A stretch of DNA of 9,846 nt from Actinomycetota bacterium (lineage in GTDB: Bacteria > Actinomycetota > Actinomycetes > Nanopelagicales > Nanopelagicaceae): the NCBI GenBank assembly GCA_947463335.1, contig CANHRF010000029.1:1-9846 (forward strand), written 5' to 3'. Shown in pieces: positions 1 to 7,417 of this stretch; the first letter of the stretch is position 1; each line of letters begins with the position of its first letter. Below the pieces are notes generated by a model. That model did no database searches. It was not told the origin of the DNA and saw nothing but the letters and a program-made list of their open reading frames with translations. The position numbers were made by a program, and so were the translations under genes.

Positions 1-1
1 A

Positions 2-1006
2 CTTGGCTACAACGTCGAAGGCGAAGTTGATGATGCAGTTGACCAAGCGCAAGCCGAAGTTTATGCAGTCACCGAACGACGTACCTCAGAAGATTATGTA
101 CAGCTCGCAACTTTATTACCTGAAGCCCTCGATGAAATTGAAGCGATTCAAAAAGGCACCGGTATTGAAGGCGTTAAGACTGGTTTCCGCGATTTAGATT
201 TACTTACACACGGGCTCCACCCCGGCAACATGATTATCTTGGCGGCGCGTCCTGCAGTTGGTAAATCAACTCTCGGCCTTGATATCGCACGCCACGCATC
301 AATTCACGATGGCAAGACCTCCGTTATCTTCTCGCTCGAAATGTCACGCTCTGAAATCACAATGCGTATGTTGTCTGCAGAAGCGCGCGTTGGTCTAAAT
401 AACATTCGTGCTGGCCAGTTAAGCGATGAAGAGTGGTCAAAACTTGCGCGTCGTATGGGTGAAATTTCTGCTGCGCCTTTGTTTATCGATGACTCTCCAA
501 ACCTTTCAATGATGGAGATCCGCGCTAAAGCCCGCCGTTTAAAGCAGCGCCACGACCTGAAGTTAATCGTTATCGACTACCTGCAGTTGATGACTAGCGG
601 CAAGCGGGTAGAGAACCGCCAACAAGAAGTATCTGAATTCTCGCGCCATCTAAAGCTTATGGCGAAAGAGTTAAATGTGCCGGTTATCGCGATCTCACAG
701 CTAAACCGTTCACCCGAACAACGCTCTGATAAGAAGCCAATGCTCTCTGATCTACGTGAATCTGGTTCTATTGAACAAGATGCCGACGTGGTTATCTTGC
801 TCCACCGCGATGATATGTATGACTCACAGAACCGTTCAGGCGAAGCAGATTTAATTGTTGCTAAGCACCGTAACGGTCAGACCAAGACAATCACCGTTGC
901 AGCGCAACTTCACTTTGCACGCTTTGCAGATATGGCGCCAAATGCAGGCTCAGGTCGCGACTTTACTGCGCCGCAAGATCCAGCAGCAGGGGCTTGGAAC
1001 GAATAA
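2..1006 (+). CDS. dnaB: Replicative DNA helicase DnaB, 5' end missing
   Basis: Hexameric replicative helicase that unwinds DNA at the fork using NTP hydrolysis. The reading frame is open from base 2, so the gene begins outside the window. About 334 residues are present, against roughly 450 for the family, so about the first 120 residues (most of the N-terminal domain) are missing. The visible part starts in the end of that domain and the linker helix. The RecA-like domain follows, opening with TGFRDLD and GLHPGN. The P-loop ARPAVGKST lies at 245-271, with its catalytic Lys at 263-265. Walker B is IVIDYLQLM, and the Arg-rich SQLNR and DLRESGSIEQDAD segments are present. No intein interrupts the P-loop region, although many actinobacterial dnaB genes carry inteins. 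The ATG at 230 is internal, because conserved DnaB sequence continues upstream of it. The gene converges with the transporter gene, with 2 bases between stop codons. Confidence 0.96.
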   Translation, partial: LGYNVEGEVDDAVDQAQAEVYAVTERRTSEDYVQLATLLPEALDEIEAIQKGTGIEGVKTGFRDLDLLTHGLHPGNMIILAARPAVGKSTLGLDIARHASIHDGKTSVIFSLEMSRSEITMRMLSAEARVGLNNIRAGQLSDEEWSKLARRMGEISAAPLFIDDSPNLSMMEIRAKARRLKQRHDLKLIVIDYLQLMTSGKRVENRQQEVSEFSRHLKLMAKELNVPVIAISQLNRSPEQRSDKKPMLSDLRESGSIEQDADVVILLHRDDMYDSQNRSGEADLIVAKHRNGQTKTITVAAQLHFARFADMAPNAGSGRDFTAPQDPAAGAWNE

Positions 1007-1008
1007 AG

Positions 1009-1929
1009 TTATTTAGCTCTTGTCTTTGTACGATCTGCAACATAGATACCGATCAAAACAATTACGACACCAACTAGTTGGATCGCGCTCCACGATTGAG
1101 ATAACCAGATCCACGCAAAGGCCCCAGCAAGCACTGGTTCTAACATTCCAATAACGCTCGCTGTAGATGCGCTGATTATCCGAATTCCCGTGATCACAAA
1201 AAGATAGGGAACCATTGTTCCGAAGATAATTACATAGGCGAGCAAGACCCAACCAGGTGCGCTGTATTCTGCAAAACGTCCCTGCAAATTAATATCCGCC
1301 GAAAAAATTTCTACTGGAAAGCTCCAGATCGGGAGAAATATTGACCAGAAGAAACCTGCGACTCCTAAACCCCAGACTACTGTCGCTTGTGCACTGCGCT
1401 TACCGTTCTGCGATTCGCTAATTAAGAAGTAGATAGCTAAAGCAATTGCAGCACCAACTGCTGCAAGAACCCCGATTAGATCAAAGGCAAAACCTTGCCA
1501 AACTTTAGCGACGAGAATCAACCCGATAAGAGAGAGCGCAATTGCCGTCCACATATCTCGCGCAACCGAACCTTTACGCACAAATTTAATCCAGAGAACG
1601 ATCCAGATCGGCGCGGTAAATTCTAGAATTAAGACCAAGCTAAGTGGAACGCCGCGTGAAATACCGACGAAATACCCCAGCTGCACCAATGCGAAGCCAA
1701 CAACTCCATAGACAATCAAGGTAGGAATCTCACGACGCTGCGCCTTTAAGGAGTTGCGGTCTTGAATAAAAGTTATCAAGAAGAGAAAGAAGAAAGCACC
1801 TAAGGCACGAACCTGTGCGAGGCGAAATGTCGTCATATGGTCGAGGACCAAGGTAACGATGACTCCATTAAAGGAGAAGAAGAGCGCGCCTAAAACAATA
1901 TATAACTCGCCCCGGTGCTTACTAAGCAT
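1009..1929 (-). CDS. EamA/DMT-family membrane transporter
   Basis: Inner-membrane carrier of the drug/metabolite transporter superfamily. The substrate cannot be read from sequence; relatives export amino acids, other metabolites or drugs. The 306 residues match the family's usual length and are almost entirely hydrophobic, consistent with about ten membrane helices. Two EamA repeats are visible, at roughly residues 8-139 and 150-297. Each has the characteristic helix around a Glu-Pro/Ala-Pro motif: LEFTAPIWIVLW in the first, and MLEPVLAGAFAWIWL in the second. The C-terminus is basic (RTKTRAK), fitting a cytoplasmic end. The ATG at 1929 is preferred because a -10-like box ends exactly 6 bases before it, giving a likely leaderless transcript; no Shine-Dalgarno sequence is seen. 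It lies 36 bases downstream of fadE5 on the same strand but appears to have its own promoter. Confidence 0.9.
   Translation of the reverse strand: MLSKHRGELYIVLGALFFSFNGVIVTLVLDHMTTFRLAQVRALGAFFFLFLITFIQDRNSLKAQRREIPTLIVYGVVGFALVQLGYFVGISRGVPLSLVLILEFTAPIWIVLWIKFVRKGSVARDMWTAIALSLIGLILVAKVWQGFAFDLIGVLAAVGAAIALAIYFLISESQNGKRSAQATVVWGLGVAGFFWSIFLPIWSFPVEIFSADINLQGRFAEYSAPGWVLLAYVIIFGTMVPYLFVITGIRIISASTASVIGMLEPVLAGAFAWIWLSQSWSAIQLVGVVIVLIGIYVADRTKTRAK
1917..1927. other. Short perfect dyad at the eamA start codon
   Basis: Five-base inverted repeat with a single central base (GCTTA-C-TAAGC on the plus strand), covering bases 3-13 of the eamA coding sequence. The spacer is too short for an RNA hairpin, so if it matters it would be as a protein-binding site just downstream of the predicted transcription start. 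It may be chance, as the codons Leu-Ser-Lys produce it. Confidence 0.2.
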
Positions 1930-1935
1930 TGGGCG

Positions 1936-1941
1936 AGCCTA
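1936..1941 (-). promoter_or_regulatory. Predicted -10 box of eamA (leaderless)
   Basis: TAGGCT on the minus strand, followed by six bases (CGCCCA) and then the ATG. It matches the actinobacterial TANNNT -10 consensus at the spacing that places the transcription start on the A of ATG. It is part of a 13-base sequence (1935-1947) identical to that upstream of dcd. No clear -35 hexamer lies 16-18 bases upstream. The whole promoter sits in the 36-base gap after fadE5. Confidence 0.65.
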
Positions 1942-1965
1942 TATGACTTTAAGCCCCTCTAAAAA

Positions 1966-3792
1966 CTAAAAAGCGCTCTCCGCGATATCCATAATGGCGC
2001 TATCGGTTGCTTCGACGATCTTACGATCGGCAGTGATATGAGGTAGATAATTAGTTACAAAGAACTTTGCAGAGGCGATTTTTCCTGTGTAGAAATCTTT
2101 ATCTTTAGCCGATGCGCTTTCAATCAGTCCAGCAGCGATATCTGCTTGGCGCAATAACAACCAAGTTGTAATTACGTCGCCAACCGCCATCAATACCCGA
2201 GAGGTATTTAGACCAACCTTATAAATTTCTGGGGCAGATTCTTGCGATGCCATTGCGTGGCCAACAAGAACTCCAACCATGCCATTTAAATCACCGAGCG
2301 CTTTTAACAGCGCTTGCTTCTCAGCAGCATGTGCACCACCAGCTTCAGCGAAAGTTTGAATCTCTTTGCCGAGTAAACCAAGTGCTTTTCCGCCATCTTT
2401 AACAACTTTACGGAAGAAGAAATCTAAACCTTGAATCGCAGTTGTTCCTTCATACAAGGTATCGATCTTGGCATCGCGAACATATTGTTCAAGTGGCCAA
2501 TCTTGGGTAAAGCCCGCTCCACCAAATGTTTGCAGAGATTCGGTACCAAGCAAAGTCCAAGACTTTTCGGATCCATAACCCTTTACGACTGGAAGAAGGA
2601 GATCATTAAGCGCTTCCATTGATTTCGCTTTTTCATGATCACCGGCAGCGATTGCTAATTCGATTTGATCCTGAATCGATGCGGTGTAGAGAACTAGCGC
2701 GCGCATTCCTTCAGAGTAAGACTTTTGCACCATCAAAGAACGACGCACATCTGGGTGATGAATAATGGTTACACGTGGGCTGGCCTTATCGTTCATTACC
2801 TTCATATCGCCGCCTTGTACGCGCACCTTTGCGTAAGCGAGAGCTTGTTGGTATCCAGCAGATAAAGTTGCAATTGCTTTTGTTCCAACCATCATGCGCG
2901 CAAATTCAATAACTTTAAACATCTGCGCGATACCTTCGTGAACCTCACCAAGCAAGTAGCCAACAGCAGGCTCTTTCTCACCTAGGTTTACTTCGCAAGT
3001 AGCTGAAACATTAAGCCCCATCTTGCTTTCTAGCGACGTTACATAAACGCCATTGCGCTTACCGAGTTCGCCAGTCTTTAGATCAAACATAAATTTAGGA
3101 ATTAAGAAGAGAGATAGACCTTTTGTGCCAGGTCCGCCACCTTCACGGCGAGCAAGAACAAAGTGCATTACATTTTCGTAGAAATCAGCATCGCCAGAAG
3201 TGATGTAACGCTTTGTTCCGGTGATATGCCAAGTGCCATCTGGTTGTTGCACCGCTTTACTGCGACCGGCGCCAACATCAGAACCAGCATCTGGTTCAGT
3301 TAACTGCATGGTTGCGCCCCAGTGGCGATCAACCATAAGTTTCGCCATCTGCTTCTGATCTTCAGTACCTAATACATAAGCAACTTGTGCAAAGGCGTAA
3401 CCAGATGCGTAGATGTGAATCGCAGGGTTTGAACCGAGCACCATCTCTGCAATTGCCCAACGCACAGTGGCCGGAACTTTTGTTCCGCCTAAATCAACAG
3501 GTGCATCAAGGCGCCACCATTCGCCATCAACATATGCCTTGTAAGATTTCTTAAAACTTTCTGGAAGAGTGACATTGCCGGTCTCTTTATTGAGAATTGC
3601 ACCAACTCGATCACCTTCGACAAAAGATTCAGCAAGATCGTTTTCGGTAAGGCGCTTCATCTCTTCCAACATGCCCATCGATGTTTCGCGATCGAGCTCG
3701 CTAAAGATGGAAGTTCCCAGCACCTTTTCTGTGCCGAGCAGGTCAAAGAGGCAGAATTCGATATCGCGCAGATTGGCGTTGTAGTGGCTCAT
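1966..3792 (-). CDS. fadE5: Acyl-CoA dehydrogenase, FadE5-like
   Basis: FAD-dependent acyl-CoA dehydrogenase that introduces the trans-2 double bond in the first step of fatty-acid beta-oxidation; it acts in the cytoplasm. The 608 residues and the N-terminus MSHYNANLRDIEF resemble the long, two-extension class typified by M. tuberculosis FadE5, not the usual 380-residue enzymes. Visible motifs are the flavin/substrate segment MQLTEPDAGSDVG (about residue 163), the ITGTKRYITSGD strand, the FGGAGFTQDWP loop, and LYEGTTAIQG with the expected catalytic Glu448. About 150 further residues follow as the C-terminal extension. The ATG at 3792 is chosen over an in-frame TTG two codons upstream (3798), because homology starts at MSHY and the -10-like box ends 6 bases before this ATG. 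Divergent from dcd; eamA follows after 36 bases. Substrate chain length is not predictable here. Confidence 0.93.
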   Translation of the reverse strand: MSHYNANLRDIEFCLFDLLGTEKVLGTSIFSELDRETSMGMLEEMKRLTENDLAESFVEGDRVGAILNKETGNVTLPESFKKSYKAYVDGEWWRLDAPVDLGGTKVPATVRWAIAEMVLGSNPAIHIYASGYAFAQVAYVLGTEDQKQMAKLMVDRHWGATMQLTEPDAGSDVGAGRSKAVQQPDGTWHITGTKRYITSGDADFYENVMHFVLARREGGGPGTKGLSLFLIPKFMFDLKTGELGKRNGVYVTSLESKMGLNVSATCEVNLGEKEPAVGYLLGEVHEGIAQMFKVIEFARMMVGTKAIATLSAGYQQALAYAKVRVQGGDMKVMNDKASPRVTIIHHPDVRRSLMVQKSYSEGMRALVLYTASIQDQIELAIAAGDHEKAKSMEALNDLLLPVVKGYGSEKSWTLLGTESLQTFGGAGFTQDWPLEQYVRDAKIDTLYEGTTAIQGLDFFFRKVVKDGGKALGLLGKEIQTFAEAGGAHAAEKQALLKALGDLNGMVGVLVGHAMASQESAPEIYKVGLNTSRVLMAVGDVITTWLLLRQADIAAGLIESASAKDKDFYTGKIASAKFFVTNYLPHITADRKIVEATDSAIMDIAESAF

Positions 3793-3798
3793 AGGCAA

Positions 3799-3804
3799 AT
3801 AATG
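3799..3804 (-). promoter_or_regulatory. Predicted -10 box of fadE5 (leaderless)
   Basis: CATTAT on the minus strand, six bases (TTGCCT) before the ATG at 3792. A -35-like TTGCAT lies 17 bases upstream at 3822-3827. An overlapping alternative -10, TAGCAT, starts three bases further upstream and would give a 3-base leader. The site lies in the 78-base divergent gap shared with dcd. Confidence 0.5.
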
Positions 3805-3858
3805 CTACCCACCAGTAACTTATGCAAGCCATGCGGGGGTCTTTTAACCACGGTCATA

Positions 3859-3864
3859 TAGGCT
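3859..3864 (+). promoter_or_regulatory. Predicted -10 box of dcd (leaderless)
   Basis: TAGGCT followed by six bases (CACGCC) and the GTG start at 3871. The hexamer and its surroundings (13 bases, 3853-3865) are identical to the eamA promoter and are placed identically relative to the start codon. No convincing -35 is seen, and there is no Shine-Dalgarno sequence before the GTG. Confidence 0.65.
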
Positions 3865-3870
3865 CACGCC

Positions 3871-4449
3871 GTGCTACTCAGTGATCGCGATATCCGCGCC
3901 GAAATTACCGCCGGCCGCGTAGCCGTCGAACCTTTTGAAGAGGCGATGATCCAACCTTCTTCGGTTGATGTCCGCCTCGATAAATTCTTCCGCGTATTTG
4001 AAAACCATAAGTATTCAGTGATCGATCCATCTATCGAGCAATCTGAGTTAACCCGCGAAGTCATCGCTGACGATGGCGAAGCATTTATCTTGCATCCCGG
4101 TGAGTTCGTTCTCGCCAGTACCTACGAAATTATCACATTGCCAGATGACATTGCCGGCCGCCTGGAAGGTAAATCTTCACTCGGTCGTCTCGGGCTATTA
4201 ACGCACTCAACAGCTGGCTTTATCGATCCTGGTTTTTCTGGCCACATAACTCTTGAACTTTCAAATGTCGCGAATTTGCCTGTTAAGTTATTTCCGGGGA
4301 TGAAGATCGGTCAGCTCTGCCTGATCAAACTATCTTCACCTGCCGAACATCCTTACGGCTCGGCAATTTATGCATCTCGCTACCAAGGACAGCGCGGTCC
4401 AACCCCGAGCCGTTCCTTTATGAATTTTCATCAGAGTAAGATTAAGTAA
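3871..4449 (+). CDS. dcd: dCTP deaminase/dUTPase
   Basis: Converts dCTP toward dUMP, supplying the precursor for dTMP and keeping dUTP low. The 192 residues align along their whole length with the bifunctional M. tuberculosis enzyme as I recall it, from MLLSDRD to the C-terminal [10 protein letters not shown]. Catalytic and binding residues of the family are in place: Ser102 and Arg106 in [11 protein letters not shown], Ala115 in [10 protein letters not shown], and the general base Glu129 in GHITLEL. The [10 protein letters not shown] tail is the segment that closes over the nucleotide phosphates. The close match to the bifunctional enzyme suggests both deaminase and dUTPase activities, but that is inference. 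GTG start, fixed by homology and by the promoter spacing. It is the first gene of a likely dcd-lemA-htpX run, with a 43-base gap to lemA. Confidence 0.96.
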   Translation: MLLSDRDIRAEITAGRVAVEPFEEAMIQPSSVDVRLDKFFRVFENHKYSVIDPSIEQSELTREVIADDGEAFILHPGEFVLASTYEIITLPDDIAGRLEGKSSLGRLGLLTHSTAGFIDPGFSGHITLELSNVANLPVKLFPGMKIGQLCLIKLSSPAEHPYGSAIYASRYQGQRGPTPSRSFMNFHQSKIK

Positions 4450-4475
4450 CTCGCAAGGGAATACAACCTTTGCTT

Positions 4476-4481
4476 AAGGGG
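4476..4481 (+). promoter_or_regulatory. Possible ribosome binding site of lemA
   Basis: AAGGGG, 11 bases before the lemA ATG. It is a partial match to the Shine-Dalgarno core at rather long spacing. It is the only purine-rich candidate at any start in the window, fitting lemA being an internal operon gene translated from a leadered mRNA. Confidence 0.4.
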
Positions 4482-4492
4482 TTGAAATAACT

Positions 4493-5044
4493 ATGGAAAT
4501 CATTATCGCGCTCGCCGTCGTCGGCTTACTTGTACTTTTCTTTATCGCGCAATACAACCGCTTGATTCGCTTAAATATCGCAGTTGATGAATCTTTTGCA
4601 CAGATTGAAGTGCAGTTAAAGCGCCGCACTGATTTAATTCCAAATTTAGTTGAAACCGTTAAAGGTTATGCCAAGCACGAACAAAGCACCTTTGATGCAG
4701 TTGTCACAGCTCGCGCGAAGGCAACCACCGCTTCAGGTGTTGCTGATGTTGCAGCAGCTGATGGCATGTTGACGCAAGCACTCCGCGGTTTGCTTGCAGT
4801 AGCTGAGGCATACCCTGATCTAAAGGCGTCAACGAACTTCTTATCTCTGCAAGAAGAGCTTTCAACAACTGAAAATAAAGTTGCCTTTGCGCGCCAGTTC
4901 TACAATGACAATGTCCGCAACCTAAATACCGCTGTTAAAACCATCCCAACCAACTTTTTCGCTGGTTTTGCTAAGGTGACAGAGCGCGAATTCTATGAAG
5001 TAGAAGATCCACAAGAGCGTAATGTTCCTAAGGTTGCTTTCTAA
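4493..5044 (+). CDS. lemA: LemA family membrane protein
   Basis: Small membrane-anchored coiled protein of the LemA family. Its biochemical role is unsettled, and it is often encoded next to an HtpX-type membrane protease. The 183 residues match the family. One N-terminal hydrophobic segment (about residues 2-20) anchors it, leaving almost no N-terminal tail. The helical domain then carries the family signature VQLKRRTDLIPNLVETVKGYAKHE (about residues 42-65), followed by FLSLQEELSTTENKVAFARQFYN and a C-terminal FYEVED. The ATG is fixed by the position of the anchor helix. A weak ribosome site lies 11 bases upstream. No -10 box stands at the leaderless position, so transcription is probably from the dcd promoter or from an unrecognised one in the 43-base gap. 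htpX follows after 6 bases. Confidence 0.92.
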   Translation: MEIIIALAVVGLLVLFFIAQYNRLIRLNIAVDESFAQIEVQLKRRTDLIPNLVETVKGYAKHEQSTFDAVVTARAKATTASGVADVAAADGMLTQALRGLLAVAEAYPDLKASTNFLSLQEELSTTENKVAFARQFYNDNVRNLNTAVKTIPTNFFAGFAKVTEREFYEVEDPQERNVPKVAF

Positions 5045-5050
5045 CAAGTA

Positions 5051-5962
5051 ATGGCGACTAACGACTTTCGCGCTCAGCAAAGTGCAAATAAAGGCAAGAC
5101 ATATTTTCTCCTTGCCTCAATGGGCTTACTCACCGGATTAGTTGCATATGCGGCGCTGACTTACTTTGGCGCGGGCACATCGACTTTCATGGTGCCACTT
5201 GCAGTTGGTATCTCATTAATCGGCGTGTGGGGCTCTTACTACGGCTCAGATAAATTAGTTTTGAAGATGACCGGCGCAAAGTTAATTCAGCGCGAAGATA
5301 ACCCAGAACTATTTAACGTTATTGAAGAAGTAGTAATAGCTAGTGGTCTGCCGATGCCGAAAGTTGCAATCGTTGTAGATAGCGCTCCAAATGCCTTTGC
5401 GACTGGACGCGACCCAGAACACGCGCTGATTGCTTTCACAACTCGCATTTTAGAAATTATGGATCGCGATGAATTACAGGGCGTGATCGCTCATGAGCTA
5501 TCGCACGTTGCAAATAGAGATACTTTAGTTTCGGCAGTCGCGGCAACAACTGCGGGAGCGATTGCGATTTTGAGCGATTTCTTAATGCGCATGATGTGGT
5601 TTGGTGGCGGTCGCCGCGATCGCGATAGCAACGCAAATCCTGTGCTGCTAATCGTCTCTCTCTTTGTTTTAATCTTGGCACCGATTGCAGCGACTTTACT
5701 TAAGAGTGCAATTTCTCGCCGCCGTGAATCACTTGCTGATGCAACTGCAGTTTCATTTACGCGCAACCCAGCAGGTCTACGTAAAGCGTTAGAAGTTTTA
5801 GCTGCTGATTCGACAGTGGTTCATCAGAAATCAAATGCAGTTGCACATATCTGGATCGAATCACCGTTGGATGGCAAAGCAGTTTCCAAAATGTTTTCTA
5901 CTCACCCACCGATTGAAGAGCGCATTGCTACATTGCGCGCTATGGAGTCGCTCGGTAATTAA
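5051..5962 (+). CDS. htpX: HtpX family membrane zinc metalloprotease
   Basis: M48-family integral membrane endoprotease that cleaves misfolded or surplus membrane proteins from the cytoplasmic face; the E. coli homologue acts with FtsH. The 303 residues are of normal length. Two N-terminal membrane helices lie at about residues 18-39 and 46-64. The active site HELSH is at 148-152 (His148 and His152 bind zinc, Glu149 is catalytic), and the third ligand Glu226 is in RRRESLADA. Two further hydrophobic stretches lie at about 158-180 and 198-217, separated by the charged glycine-rich loop GGGRRDRDSN. The C-terminus has the family's STHPPIEERI motif. It starts 6 bases after the lemA stop with no Shine-Dalgarno sequence, so translation is probably coupled to lemA. 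Converges with the sensor kinase gene, 3 bases apart. Confidence 0.95.
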   Translation: MATNDFRAQQSANKGKTYFLLASMGLLTGLVAYAALTYFGAGTSTFMVPLAVGISLIGVWGSYYGSDKLVLKMTGAKLIQREDNPELFNVIEEVVIASGLPMPKVAIVVDSAPNAFATGRDPEHALIAFTTRILEIMDRDELQGVIAHELSHVANRDTLVSAVAATTAGAIAILSDFLMRMMWFGGGRRDRDSNANPVLLIVSLFVLILAPIAATLLKSAISRRRESLADATAVSFTRNPAGLRKALEVLAADSTVVHQKSNAVAHIWIESPLDGKAVSKMFSTHPPIEERIATLRAMESLGN

Positions 5963-5965
5963 AAG

Positions 5966-7417
5966 TTAGGCAGATACTGGAAAGAAGAGCGTGAAAGCTG
6001 CGCCTTTACCAACTTCTGATTCCACGCTTACTTGCCCCGCGTGAGCGCGCATTACTGCATCAACAATGGAAAGCCCCAGGCCGGTGCCTTCACCATCTGT
6101 GCGCACTCGCGAACTGTCCGCGCGATAGAAACGCTCAAAGATCCGCTCTTGATCTTTCTTCGATAACCCAGGTCCATTATCTGCAATACGAATTCGTACG
6201 CCATCATCACCTTGGCTAACTGAAACATCAATCAGCGTTCCTGCAGGAGTGTGGGTGCGCGCATTTGCCAGCAGATTGGCGACTACCTGATGGATACGAT
6301 CGTTATCACCTAAGGCGTAAATCTCTTCATCCAAGTTATTGAAGGTGACTGGATGGTTAGGCCCCGCAGCGCGCGCGGATTCAACTGCATCTAAAACTAA
6401 CTTACTTAAATTAACTGGTTCAGCGCTCATTTGGCGAGATTGATCAAGTCGAGCTAGTAACAATAAATCTTCAACAAGTGAACCCATACGCTTTGATTCG
6501 TTCTCAATTCTTCCAATTAACTCTTTAGTCTTTTCCTCACCAGTGACAGCGCCTTGGCGGTGTAATTCAGCAAAGCCACGAATAGCGGTAATTGGTGTGC
6601 GCAGTTCGTGCGATGCATCTGCCACAAATCGGCGTAACTTACTTTCGCTTTCTACACGAGCGGCGAAGGATTCTTCGATTCGCCCCAACATTGTATTTAG
6701 CGTTTTCACAAGACGTCCGACTTCAGTATTTGGTTTTACATCGGGTAAACGTGCAGTCAAATCACCTTCCGCAATACGCACAGCTGTTGCCTCAACGCTG
6801 GCAAGTGGACGAAGTCCAACGGTGATTACCTTACGAGAGGCCAGCGCAATAAAGAGAATCATTACTAGACCAATTAAAATAAACAATGCCTGTAAGCGGC
6901 GCAGAGTGCGATCAATGTCTTCAAAAGATTGCGCGACTACGACTGTTCCCAAACCAGATGGCAGCCTTTGAGCGATTGCGCGAAAATCAGAGTGCGGAGT
7001 TTGAATGGTAAATGGGCGACTGGCACGTTCAACAACCTCTTGAGGGGTTATCTCTTGCAAGTAACTCGTAATCTCAGTTCGATTTAAATCACCACCGATT
7101 TGTCCAAGAACAATGCCGGCCGGGCCAATTAAAGTGACGGATATTGAGGTTGGTACGCGCTGCAGAGGAACTTCAGCTGCTCGCGCTTCATTCTCTTCCT
7201 CTTCTTCCCGCGCTTCAAAAGCAATACCAGCTCTTTCGACACGAGGAAGTGAGCCGCCAGCAACGCTAATTAACTCTGAATCCATCTGCTGCGTTAAGTA
7301 GGTACGCAAAAGTGTTTGCGCAGCAACATCTGATGCAATTACACCCATTGCCGAGAGGAGAACTACGCCGAGGGTTAATCGGTTAAGTAAACTCCAATTC
7401 GATAGCGGGCTATACAT
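5966..7417 (-). CDS. Two-component sensor histidine kinase
   Basis: Membrane sensor that autophosphorylates on His and passes the phosphate to the adjacent regulator. Order of parts: membrane helix at about residues 12-32; extracytoplasmic domain at about 35-175; second membrane helix at about 177-197; HAMP domain to about 255; HisKA dimerisation domain with phospho-acceptor His270 in ASHELRTP; and a HATPase domain with N-box Asn385, G1 box DNGPG (413-417), F-box FERFYR and G2 box GTGLGL (444-449). All catalytic boxes are intact. The 483 residues and layout match actinobacterial PhoR/TrcS-type kinases, but the signal is unknown. The sensor domain contains an acidic run, with five Glu in a row at 71-75 plus Glu68, 77 and 82. 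The ATG follows the regulator's TAA with no base between, so translation is very likely coupled. Confidence 0.93.
   Translation of the reverse strand: MYSPLSNWSLLNRLTLGVVLLSAMGVIASDVAAQTLLRTYLTQQMDSELISVAGGSLPRVERAGIAFEAREEEEENEARAAEVPLQRVPTSISVTLIGPAGIVLGQIGGDLNRTEITSYLQEITPQEVVERASRPFTIQTPHSDFRAIAQRLPSGLGTVVVAQSFEDIDRTLRRLQALFILIGLVMILFIALASRKVITVGLRPLASVEATAVRIAEGDLTARLPDVKPNTEVGRLVKTLNTMLGRIEESFAARVESESKLRRFVADASHELRTPITAIRGFAELHRQGAVTGEEKTKELIGRIENESKRMGSLVEDLLLLARLDQSRQMSAEPVNLSKLVLDAVESARAAGPNHPVTFNNLDEEIYALGDNDRIHQVVANLLANARTHTPAGTLIDVSVSQGDDGVRIRIADNGPGLSKKDQERIFERFYRADSSRVRTDGEGTGLGLSIVDAVMRAHAGQVSVESEVGKGAAFTLFFPVSA

Noticed and set aside
230..1006. dnaB starting at the ATG at 230
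   Set aside because: Conserved DnaB linker and RecA-domain sequence (TGFRDLD, GLHPGN) continues in frame upstream to base 2, so this ATG is internal and the gene is cut by the window edge.
985..1020. Bidirectional terminator at the dnaB/eamA junction
   Set aside because: AGGGGCT can pair with AGCTCTT only with two G-U pairs across a 21-base loop, and the inner AATAA-AG-TTATT dyad is just the two facing stop codons; there is no T-tract directly after a stable stem.
3793..3798. TTG at 3798 as the fadE5 start
   Set aside because: The FadE5 N-terminus begins MSHY at the ATG two codons downstream, and promoter spacing also points to that ATG.
4453..4473. Hairpin between dcd and lemA
   Set aside because: GCAAGG can pair with CCTTTGC only with a bulged T around an 8-base loop, and it is followed by AAGGGG instead of a T-tract; insufficient for a terminator or riboswitch.
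6543..6971. 142-codon open frame antisense to the kinase gene
   Set aside because: Its product has no recognisable domain and lies entirely opposite conserved HAMP/HisKA coding sequence; it is a shadow frame.
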